The position numbers and the translations under genes were made by a program. From an uncultured Oscillibacter sp. (lineage in GTDB: Bacteria; Bacillota; Clostridia; Oscillospirales; Oscillospiraceae), in assembly GCA_900550685.1 (NCBI GenBank), contig URTS01000052.1, forward strand, positions 1-11,830: a stretch of DNA of 11,830 nucleotides, given 5' to 3'. The notes under the pieces are model-generated. The model was not told where the DNA came from. It was given only the letters and a program-made list of their open reading frames with translations, and searched no databases. Positions 6,120-11,790 of this stretch are shown in pieces (position 1 is the first letter of the stretch; the number at the start of each line of letters is the position of its first letter).

Positions 6120-7054
6120 GACGCCACCTCACAGGGAATATCCTCCGCGGGGCCGGTGTTCCGCCAGTCTGCAGGCAGGATCTTCTGCTCGATGATATCG
6201 GCAATGGCGGCGAACACCTGGGCGATCTCACGGGACTCCTTCACGGTGTCCTGGAGTTCCTCCAGCGTCATGCGGGTACCTTCCGTCCAGCAGCGGACAT
6301 CTTCCTCGGCGGCAGTCAGAAGAGAAGCCTTTTCGTATGCCTTGCAGAAAGTGTTTGCAACTTTGCCCCTGCGGTCGATCTCCGCATTTTGCTGTTTGAG
6401 ATCCTTCTTCGCCTTTTCATATTCCAGCAGCTCCGCGGCAGCCTGTTCCCGCTGATCATCCGGTACATCCTGAAGCTGACGGGTCAGGTCATAGCCCTTG
6501 TTGATGGACAGTTCCTTCTTATCAAGCGCCTCCTTGATGGCGTCCGGAGCATTCTCGTCGATCTGTATGACCTTGCCCATCGTGCGCTCGCCCAAGCCGA
6601 CCGCTTCGGCCAGCTCCTTGCGGGTGTCCACAGTATCGGAACTTTCTGGCAATGTTGCCGAAAGGTCTGTGCGTGTTCCTTGGTTTGCCCTGGCTTTCGC
6701 CTCGATCTCCGGCTTCAGCTTCAGGGCGATCTTGCCCAGCTCCCACTTTTCAAGGTTGCGGCGTCCCTTCTGGGTATCCAGCGCCCACTGCTTGGCCTCC
6801 AACAGATCCTCAAACGAGAAAACGGCCATCGTGTACGGCAGATCATGCTTTTCGCACAGTGCCTGACGGTTGTGCCCGTCGATGATGACCATGTCCTCAT
6901 TGACGATGATAGGTGCGTAGCAGCCGTTTTTGATGAGATCTGCTTCCAGAGCGTCAAGCTGCTCCGCGCTCAAAGGCGGGAGCAGCTCGGCCATCTCCGG
7001 CAGGATCACAGGGCTGCGTTCAGCGCTGGTATATGTGATCCCGGTATTTTTCAT
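6116..7054 (-). CDS. ParB N-terminal domain protein (ParB/Spo0J/Noc-like)
   Basis: A 312-residue protein with a ParB-type N-terminal domain. Seen: two hydrophobic segments leading to IIDGHNRQALCEKH at 57-70, equivalent to the GERR-type box II of the ParB/sulfiredoxin superfamily with DGHNR in place of GERR. This is followed by LDTQKGRRNLEKWELGKIA at 92-110, typical of stand-alone ParB-like proteins of mobile elements. A helix-turn-helix is likely at about 145-168 (KELAEAVGLGERTMGKVIQI). A Glu/Lys-rich coiled-coil-like stretch follows (about 200-232), then a helical C-terminus. No ParA-type ATPase is adjacent; ParM-type genes lie downstream instead. So this may be a DNA-binding regulator or accessory maintenance factor, not half of a ParAB pair. 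Its ATG shares one base with the ssb stop (TGATG), indicating coupling. Confidence 0.85.
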   Translation of the reverse strand: MKNTGITYTSAERSPVILPEMAELLPPLSAEQLDALEADLIKNGCYAPIIVNEDMVIIDGHNRQALCEKHDLPYTMAVFSFEDLLEAKQWALDTQKGRRNLEKWELGKIALKLKPEIEAKARANQGTRTDLSATLPESSDTVDTRKELAEAVGLGERTMGKVIQIDENAPDAIKEALDKKELSINKGYDLTRQLQDVPDDQREQAAAELLEYEKAKKDLKQQNAEIDRRGKVANTFCKAYEKASLLTAAEEDVRCWTEGTRMTLEELQDTVKESREIAQVFAAIADIIEQKILPADWRNTGPAEDIPCEVAS

Positions 7055-7428
7055 CAGGCAGCGACCTCGCGGACAGACTCATCTTCCAATTTCTGCGCCG
7101 TTTCCTCCACCTTGCGGGGAGAAAGGAACTCCACCTCGCTGGCTTTGATGAGGAAACCGGGCTGACGCTCCGGCTCGTCCTCAAAGGTAATGGTCTCAAA
7201 ATCGCCGGAGGCCGCCAGCTTGCAGCCCTTCCAGGCAAACTCGGCGCAGCGCTCGGCCAGAGGGCCGCGCACCTTGATGGAGATAAAGTCGGTGAGCTTG
7301 TTGCCGTCCTTATCCTTATAGCGGCGGTCCGAGGCGATTCGCAGGATGGCGTAGGGCTTGCCGGTAGTCTCATTCATTTTCAGTTCCACATCGTTGGTCA
7401 GGTTGCCAATGGCAGTGATCTTCAGCAT
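7054..7428 (-). CDS. ssb: Single-stranded DNA-binding protein (SSB), short
   Basis: Binds exposed single-stranded DNA during replication or conjugative transfer. The 124-residue protein has the OB-fold start MLKITAIGNLTNDVELKMNE, then AILRIASDRRYKDKDG (27-42) and TDFISIKVRGPLAERCAEF (46-64). KGCKLAASGDFET (67-79) and FLIKASEVEFLS (92-103) complete the barrel. It is shorter than chromosomal bacterial SSBs (usually about 160-180 residues). It lacks both the Gly/Pro/Gln-rich linker and the acidic DDDIPF-type tip that recruits partner proteins, ending instead in EDESVREVAA. AAAAGGAGA (7437-7445) is a good ribosome binding site. It is the first gene of the eleven-gene chain that follows the terminator at 7463-7499. 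The OB-fold assignment is confident. Confidence 0.92.
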   Translation of the reverse strand: MLKITAIGNLTNDVELKMNETTGKPYAILRIASDRRYKDKDGNKLTDFISIKVRGPLAERCAEFAWKGCKLAASGDFETITFEDEPERQPGFLIKASEVEFLSPRKVEETAQKLEDESVREVAA

Positions 7429-7462
7429 AGTTCAGTTCTCCTTTTTAATTATGATGTTTGAT

Positions 7463-7499
7463 GTTAGAAAAGCCGCCCTCCCGGCATCGGGAGGGCGGC
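7463..7499 (-). terminator. Rho-independent terminator after the SLH protein gene
   Basis: On the minus strand an 11-bp perfect GC-rich stem (GCCGCCCTCCC pairing with GGGAGGGCGGC, at 7489-7499 and 7472-7482) closes a 6-base loop and is followed by TTTTCTAA. It starts 8 bases after the SLH gene stop. Only about 20 bases separate the T-tract from the ssb ribosome binding site, leaving almost no room for a separate ssb promoter. Confidence 0.9.
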
Positions 7500-7506
7500 A
7501 GGGTGT

Positions 7507-10500
7507 TTACTTGCTCCAGCTTTCGCTGTCACCAAGAATGGCGGTATGGGCGTTGGCAGCCTCCATGACTGCATAGTACGCCCAATGCTTGCGGCTGACA
7601 TCCGGGAAGGTGTTCAGCTTGCGGAGATTGTCCGCAATGTAGTCCGCGTCCGCCTCACGGCCCAGCAGGCGGTTGACGATGGTCACAACCTCCGCGCGGT
7701 TGATCTCGTCGTCAGCGCGGAAGGAGCCGTCGCCATAGCCGTTGATCCAGCCATGCTTGGCGGCAGCCTTGATGTACGTGGCGGCCCAATAGCCGTCGCT
7801 CACATCGTTAAAGTCCTTATACTGCTCCATGATCTCAGCGTCGCCATCGCCGTACACATCAAAGAAACGGACGGCCAGCGTTGTGAACTCGGCACGGGTA
7901 ATGGCATCGTTGGGGGCAAAGATAGTCTTGCTCTTACCGTAGGTGACACCGTTGTTATTGAGGTATTTGGCATAACCGGAGTACCAGGCATGGGCGGGAA
8001 TATCCGTAAATCTGGTGTTGGCCACGGTGGAAATGGTATCGCCGTTCTTCTCCGCCAGCAGACGGGCGAAGATAGCGGCGGCCTCCGCGCGGGTCATGCT
8101 GCGGCTGGGGCCGAAGGTCCCGTCTGTGTAGCCCAGGATATAGGTGCCGTGACGCTCTCTTTCCTCGATTTCCGGAACGGTCAGCTTGCCGTCCTGATCC
8201 GTCTTGCCCTTGGCCGTTTGGCTCAGGTCGCCCTTAACAATGATGTTTTTATTCTCCTGCGGATTTTTCTTGTGGTCGGTGACGGTAACCGTCACACGGT
8301 GGTTTTTATCCAGATCCGTGCCATCCGGCAGTTTGACCGTAATATTGCCGGTCTTGCCGATGGCGACCTCCGCGTTGGGGATGGGGCGTCCGGTATCGGT
8401 GTGCTCCACTTTGATGGTCAGCGTCCAACGGTCGCCGTCCGCATCCTCATAGCCAGCAGTGACCTTACCGTCCTCATTGGTCTTGCCGCTGCCGGTGGGA
8501 ACGGTGATCTGGCCCGCGGCGTCGGTCTTACTGGAGGCGTAGTTATCATTCTTGTCTGTAACGGCAATGCTCATGCCCGGTACAGCGCTCTTGTCCTTGA
8601 CGAGCTGCACGGTGACGGTGGTCTGATCAGCGTAGTCCAGCAGGCGGCTATTCGGCAGGCGGATGGAGATCGAATTATCCTTGTGGAGTGCCACGGCGGC
8701 GTTTGCTACGGGATTCTTGGTGTCGGTATCGGTGACGGTCACAAGGTAGCCGCCCACAATGGCCTCACCCTTACTGTCCGTGGTGGCGCTGTTGTAGATC
8801 TTTTCAATGGGCTGTGTCTCCAGCTTTTCGCCACACACGGTACATTCATTGTGCTTGCCGCCCTCAGAGTCGGTGGTCGGCTCCTTGTCAATGATCCAGT
8901 CGCTGGGCTTATGACCGGCAGGCTCGGTGTAGTCGCTCTTGTTGGTATCGCCGCAGCGAACACAGGTGTTAGTGGTATAACCCATCTCCGTGCAGGTGGG
9001 AGCAGTCACTTCGGACTTGTAATCATGTCCCAGAGCCTTTTCCAGCACGGCGCCGCAGCGGGTGCAGAGTTGGGGGTCCGTGCAGGTAGCAGGAGCGCCG
9101 GGGATGTGGCCATCCGCGGGATCGGCATCCAGACGGTGGTAGCCGCAGCGAATACAGCGATATTCCATAACCCCCTCGCCGGTGCAGGTGGCATTGGTGA
9201 CAAGGGTGCCCTTGTCCCAGCTATGGCCCAGCGGGGATGTATAATCCGTTACAAAGGAACTGCCGCATCCATCGCAGCGATGGATGGTCTTTCCCTCTGC
9301 ATCGCAGGTAGCCTCGATCACATGGGCCTTGTAATCATGCGGAATGGCGGGAGTAATGTCCTCGATATGGCGGTCGCCGCAAACGGAGCATTCCCGGACG
9401 GTATAGCCGGGGCTGGTACAGGTGGCGGCCACGGCGTAGGTCTCATAAGTATGCTCGCCCTTGGGGGTAGCTGTCTGCTTCAGCTGTCCGCAGCGGGAGC
9501 AAAGCTCCAGCAGCTTGCCATCGGTTTCGCAGGTGGCGTCACGGATGACGATGCCCTGCCATGCGTGGCCCAGAGAGTCCACATAGTCGCGCTTTTCGAT
9601 TTTGCCGCACTCCGTACAGAGGTAGCGGTCATAGCCGAGGGTGGTGCAGCCGGCCTTGGTGCTGTCCAGCAGAATATACTTGTGGTTTTCACCGCAGCCC
9701 TTGTCGGTGCAGCAATTTCCGTTGCAATGCTTGTTCTGACAGCCGCAGTTGGGGTTAGAGCAGCCGCAGCCGCAGTTGCCGTTTTCATCTGTGGTATCAT
9801 CCCGCAGCCAGACATAGGCCACACCGTTTTCCGTCATATCCACACCGTCACAGGTGTAGGTGATTTCGTAATAGACAGTGTACTGACCCTCGTCCGTATA
9901 GTTGGGCGCGGAAGTCATGGTGCAGCTATCCGCGCTGTTGCCGTAGCGGATGGCGGTGCGGACACCGGCTTCAGACAAGTCCGTAACGCTGATGGTATGT
10001 GGCTGTCCGTCTGCCACGCCGTAGTAGCTGGCAACAACGGCCTTGGCCGCCGTGTAGTCATAGCAGGTATAGTCGCACAGGCGGCACTTCTCCACGGCAG
10101 CGAAACGGCCATGAGCGGGCTGGGGCAGGGTCTCCGCCGCCATGTCATGGCGTTCCAGCACAGAGGATTTCTCGTAATTCGTACCGTAACAGAAGCAGCA
10201 GTAGGTGCCGCCCTTGGTGACGGTGCGGTGGTACTTGCTGTCTACATATTCATGAGTAACGGTCTCCGGCAGATCCAGATAAAATTTGGCGGCGCAGTCA
10301 TGCAGAACGTAGATGTTCTTGTCCCATGCGTAGGGGGCGCCGTTGGTCTCGTTACTGTTCCAGTCTCCACAGCGGCTGCATACGGATTTGGTCCAGTGGT
10401 AACCGGTGTAATAGGCGTTCTCGCCGGGGACACCGGTATCCAGACTACCTACCGTTACTTCGTCAATACACATCCCGTTGGAATACTTGACGTTGCGGTT

Positions 10501-10773
10501 CAGGGCCGTCTCACCGGAGCGGGTATACTCCGGAACACGCCAGACGGTGAAATCCGTGTTTTCCCGGCAGGTGGCGCAGTAGAAGGTCTCATGGGTGACG
10601 ATGGCGTTGACATCCAGTTCATTCGTCCGGTTGCTGGCCTGCTGCCAATGCTCGACGGGATCATGGTAGCTGTTCTGCTGGGCGGCTGATGCCGTGGGGA
10701 TCATGCCAAGGCACAGGGTCAGTGTCAGAAGCATGGCCAGTACACGGTGAGAAAAGAAATATTTTTTATTCAA
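7507..10773 (-). CDS. Secreted Cys-rich SLH (S-layer homology) domain surface protein
   Basis: A 1088-residue exported protein predicted to be held on the cell wall by SLH repeats, which bind pyruvylated wall polymers in many Bacillota. Domains: Sec signal peptide 1-31 (basic start, LAMLLTLTLCLGMIP, cleavage near ASA-AQ). A 60-325 region with scattered CxxC pairs at 66, 132, 192 and 230. A Cys/Gly/Asn cluster at 334-360 with nine Cys. Eight CxxCG repeats at 386-648. Two tandem Ig-like modules at about 662-868 (each with VAxxK-type and RLP/KLPDG strands). SLH repeats at 873-1088 with MTRAE, ITRAE and INRAE motifs at 893, 958 and 1024. The start is TTG with AAGGAGGAAG 7 bases upstream. There is no LPxTG signal. 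Likely roles are adhesion, mating contact or metal binding; none is proven. It follows the primase-like gene and ends at a terminator. Confidence 0.88.
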   Translation of the reverse strand: MNKKYFFSHRVLAMLLTLTLCLGMIPTASAAQQNSYHDPVEHWQQASNRTNELDVNAIVTHETFYCATCRENTDFTVWRVPEYTRSGETALNRNVKYSNGMCIDEVTVGSLDTGVPGENAYYTGYHWTKSVCSRCGDWNSNETNGAPYAWDKNIYVLHDCAAKFYLDLPETVTHEYVDSKYHRTVTKGGTYCCFCYGTNYEKSSVLERHDMAAETLPQPAHGRFAAVEKCRLCDYTCYDYTAAKAVVASYYGVADGQPHTISVTDLSEAGVRTAIRYGNSADSCTMTSAPNYTDEGQYTVYYEITYTCDGVDMTENGVAYVWLRDDTTDENGNCGCGCSNPNCGCQNKHCNGNCCTDKGCGENHKYILLDSTKAGCTTLGYDRYLCTECGKIEKRDYVDSLGHAWQGIVIRDATCETDGKLLELCSRCGQLKQTATPKGEHTYETYAVAATCTSPGYTVRECSVCGDRHIEDITPAIPHDYKAHVIEATCDAEGKTIHRCDGCGSSFVTDYTSPLGHSWDKGTLVTNATCTGEGVMEYRCIRCGYHRLDADPADGHIPGAPATCTDPQLCTRCGAVLEKALGHDYKSEVTAPTCTEMGYTTNTCVRCGDTNKSDYTEPAGHKPSDWIIDKEPTTDSEGGKHNECTVCGEKLETQPIEKIYNSATTDSKGEAIVGGYLVTVTDTDTKNPVANAAVALHKDNSISIRLPNSRLLDYADQTTVTVQLVKDKSAVPGMSIAVTDKNDNYASSKTDAAGQITVPTGSGKTNEDGKVTAGYEDADGDRWTLTIKVEHTDTGRPIPNAEVAIGKTGNITVKLPDGTDLDKNHRVTVTVTDHKKNPQENKNIIVKGDLSQTAKGKTDQDGKLTVPEIEERERHGTYILGYTDGTFGPSRSMTRAEAAAIFARLLAEKNGDTISTVANTRFTDIPAHAWYSGYAKYLNNNGVTYGKSKTIFAPNDAITRAEFTTLAVRFFDVYGDGDAEIMEQYKDFNDVSDGYWAATYIKAAAKHGWINGYGDGSFRADDEINRAEVVTIVNRLLGREADADYIADNLRKLNTFPDVSRKHWAYYAVMEAANAHTAILGDSESWSK
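8170..8790 (-). repeat. Two tandem Ig-like / Cna-B-like modules in the SLH protein
   Basis: Residues about 662-868 contain two diverged copies of one pattern. The copies are VTVTDTDTKNPVANAAVALH ... ISIRLPNS ... TVTVQLVKDK ... and TIKVEHTDTGRPIPNAEVAI ... ITVKLPDGT ... VTVTVTDHKK .... Each is followed by a segment with TDAAG/TDQDG and I/LTVP. They probably act as a rigid stalk lifting the Cys-rich part away from the wall. This is inferred from similar surface proteins. Confidence 0.65.
8830..9618 (-). repeat. Eight CxxCG repeats (about 35-40 residues each) in the SLH protein
   Basis: Residues 386-648 repeat a unit of the form GHxW/Y ... ATC ... G(Y/K) ... C-x-x-CG. The CxxCG pairs begin at residues 386, 425, 462, 500, 540, 570, 604 and 644. 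Each unit also carries an isolated Cys (ATC/PTC) about 10-15 residues before its pair, except the last, where Thr replaces it. Such repeats are common in surface proteins of gut Bacillota and look like small zinc-ribbon-like modules, though metal binding is unproven. Confidence 0.8.
9694..9774 (-). other. Metallothionein-like Cys/Gly/Asn cluster coding segment
   Basis: Residues 334-360 of the SLH protein hold nine cysteines in 27 residues (334, 336, 338, 343, 345, 350, 354, 355, 360) with Gly, Asn and one His. This differs from the regular CxxCG repeats that follow. The Cys spacing resembles metal-thiolate clusters, suggesting metal binding or a disulphide knot outside the cell. Function is inferred only. 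Confidence 0.6.
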
Positions 10774-10780
10774 ATGCGAA

Positions 10781-10790
10781 CTTCCTCCTT
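10781..10790 (-). promoter_or_regulatory. Ribosome binding site fixing the TTG start of the SLH protein
   Basis: AAGGAGGAAG on the minus strand lies 7 bases before TTG 10773. The TTG start gives a proper signal peptide (MNKKYFFSHR...). The only upstream start candidates in this frame lack a ribosome binding site. The intergenic stretch (10774-10837) shows no convincing -35/-10 pair. Confidence 0.75.
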
Positions 10791-10825
10791 ATATTTTCCG
10801 AATAGGTTTCTTTGGATCTTTCGTG

Positions 10826-10841
10826 TTGATTACTTGATTAC
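10826..10841 (+). repeat. Two tandem copies of TTGATTAC at the 3' end of the toprim gene
   Basis: TTGATTAC occurs twice head-to-tail (10826-10833 and 10834-10841), overlapping the toprim stop codon and the start of the gap before the SLH gene. It could be a small operator or pure chance; two copies are too few to decide. Confidence 0.4.
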
Positions 10842-11437
10842 CGCCCCCTCTCAGGTGTTTTTCTTTTTTGCAGATACTCATTCCAGTCCTTGCCGCTGCG
10901 GGGTTCCTCCACGGTCACGGCGTAGCCCATGGCTGTGTATTTGTTCTGAAATTGCCAAGCCGCCTCCCGTCCCGGCCCATCTGCGTCCAGGCACAATTCG
11001 ATCCGTTTGATCTGCGGATGATCTGCCAGATAGGCTTGCAGCGCGCCGTCATAAAGGCCGCAGAGGGCCAGTGCGTTCGGTGTGTTCCGGTGAAGTGTGA
11101 GATAGCTCATCAGGTCGATGGGCGCCTCGAATACGAGAACCTGATCTGAGCTGCGGTCATACGGGAGCGCGAAGCCGACACGTTTATCGCTGCCTGTCAC
11201 ATCTCCGCGGAAGCCCTTGCCATCCCGGTCATAGGTTCCACGCAGAGCCGCGTATTTTGCCTGCCCTGCGTTGTTCTTTCCGACGAACACGCAGTTGTGA
11301 TGCTCGGTGTCCTCATACAGCAGGCCGCTGTTCAAAAACTGACGGATCACCTGTGGAGCGATGCCGCGCTTGTGCAGGTAGGCAAACACCCTGCGATCAT
11401 CCGCATTGCGAGGGGGCAGGGCAAAGGGCTTTTGCAC
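10838..11437 (-). CDS. C-terminal part of the primase-like protein: DUF3991 and toprim domains
   Basis: This frame holds the catalytic half. Counted from GTG 11437, residues about 15-85 match DUF3991 (RVFAYLHKRGIAPQVIRQFL, HHNCVFVGK, RGTYDRDGKGFRGDV). Residues 99-190 form a toprim fold with VFEAPID at 102-108 (metal-binding Glu104), LCLDADGPG at 148-156 (DxD pair Asp151/Asp153) and SGKDWNEYL at 181-189. Toprim catalytic residues are therefore intact. In primases they coordinate Mg for primer synthesis; for this stand-alone family, activity is presumed, not shown. The GTG is not a credible independent start because no ribosome binding site precedes it, so this part needs the upstream frame. 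The stop lies 64 bases before the SLH gene. Confidence 0.82.
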   Translation of the reverse strand: MQKPFALPPRNADDRRVFAYLHKRGIAPQVIRQFLNSGLLYEDTEHHNCVFVGKNNAGQAKYAALRGTYDRDGKGFRGDVTGSDKRVGFALPYDRSSDQVLVFEAPIDLMSYLTLHRNTPNALALCGLYDGALQAYLADHPQIKRIELCLDADGPGREAAWQFQNKYTAMGYAVTVEEPRSGKDWNEYLQKRKTPERGR

Positions 11438-11762
11438 CTCGTCCCGCTTGACGGAAGACGTCGCTTTGGTGGGGGGAGTCTCTTGCCCTGCCGTGAAAGG
11501 CCAGTAGGTACTCCACAGCCTCCGAAAAGCTCTTGCCGCAGAATTGCTGCAGGAAGGTAATGGCGTCCCCGCCAGTATTCTGCGAGTACCGAAACCACTT
11601 GCGGCGGTCCTTGATCCGCAGGCTGTCCATTTCCGCTGTGGTGTGGTATCTGCCGATCCGCCATACCTGATAGCCCAAATGGGTCAGCAGCTCCGGTAGA
11701 TCCGCTTCCTTAGCGATCTGCATTTCTGTGTCTGTGAAGCGTCTTTTGATCTCGCTTGCCAT
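11397..11762 (-). CDS. N-terminal part of the primase-like protein: degenerate CHC2-like domain
   Basis: Residues 1-96 of this 121-codon frame match the start of DUF3991/toprim proteins: DLPELLTHLGY (21-31), then YHTTAEMDSLRIKDRRKWFRY (39-59) and GDAITFLQQFCGKSFSEAVEYLL (65-87). The last corresponds to the end of the DnaG CHC2 zinc finger (GDxIxF...SFxEAxxxL). The Cys/His zinc ligands expected before it are missing, so the domain is probably a non-metal DNA-binding remnant, as in relatives. After residue 96 the frame runs into unrelated sequence (HQSDVFRQAG...) and stops, because the C6 run shifts the reading frame. Upstream codons in the same frame (to 11792) are excluded because of the excellent AAAGGAGGT 7 bases before ATG 11762. 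Confidence 0.75.
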   Translation of the reverse strand: MASEIKRRFTDTEMQIAKEADLPELLTHLGYQVWRIGRYHTTAEMDSLRIKDRRKWFRYSQNTGGDAITFLQQFCGKSFSEAVEYLLAFHGRARDSPHQSDVFRQAGRGAKALCPAPSQCG

Positions 11763-11769
11763 GGTGATG

Positions 11770-11778
11770 ACCTCCTTT
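11770..11778 (-). promoter_or_regulatory. Ribosome binding site of the primase-like gene
   Basis: AAAGGAGGT is a near-perfect anti-16S match, 7 bases before ATG 11762. Only about 12 bases separate it from the T-run of the upstream hairpin, so no promoter fits between them. Confidence 0.8.
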
Positions 11779-11790
11779 CTGGCGAAACGC

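Larger units (their letters stand above)
10838..11762 (-). pseudogene. Frameshifted DUF3991/toprim primase-like gene (whole locus)
   Basis: Read together, the two open frames listed separately make one DUF3991 and toprim protein of about 307 residues, a DnaG-related protein common in Clostridia mobile elements. The N-terminal frame carries homology up to about residue 96 (GRARDSP) and the second frame resumes with PTKATSSVKRDEVQKPFALP. They are joined by a +1 shift at a run of six C on the minus strand (11471-11476 on the plus strand); five C would restore one frame. It may be a real inactivating indel, a sequencing or assembly error in a homopolymer, or, less likely, programmed +1 slippage on CCC-C. 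Both halves keep good protein sequence, so any break is recent. The start ATG at 11762 is set by AAAGGAGGT at 11770-11778. Confidence 0.75.

Noticed and set aside
4169..6455. Long plus-strand open frames (about 280 codons each) opposite the DUF4240 and hypothetical genes
   Set aside because: They lack ribosome binding sites and recognisable motifs and lie opposite a continuous chain of overlapping minus-strand genes.
8830..9618. CRISPR-like periodic DNA in the SLH gene
   Set aside because: The periodicity is at protein level (CxxCG units of variable length); the DNA units are not identical and there are no spacers.
7546..10689. A 1047-codon open frame on the plus strand opposite the SLH gene
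   Set aside because: It exactly shadows the SLH gene, has a monotonous Gly/Ala/Val/Ile composition without domains, and has no ribosome binding site. The minus frame has a signal peptide, CxxCG repeats and SLH motifs.
10774..10837. Promoter for the SLH gene (TATAAG near the ribosome binding site)
   Set aside because: The TATAAG overlaps the Shine-Dalgarno sequence and has no -35 partner at suitable spacing, so it cannot give a translated leader.
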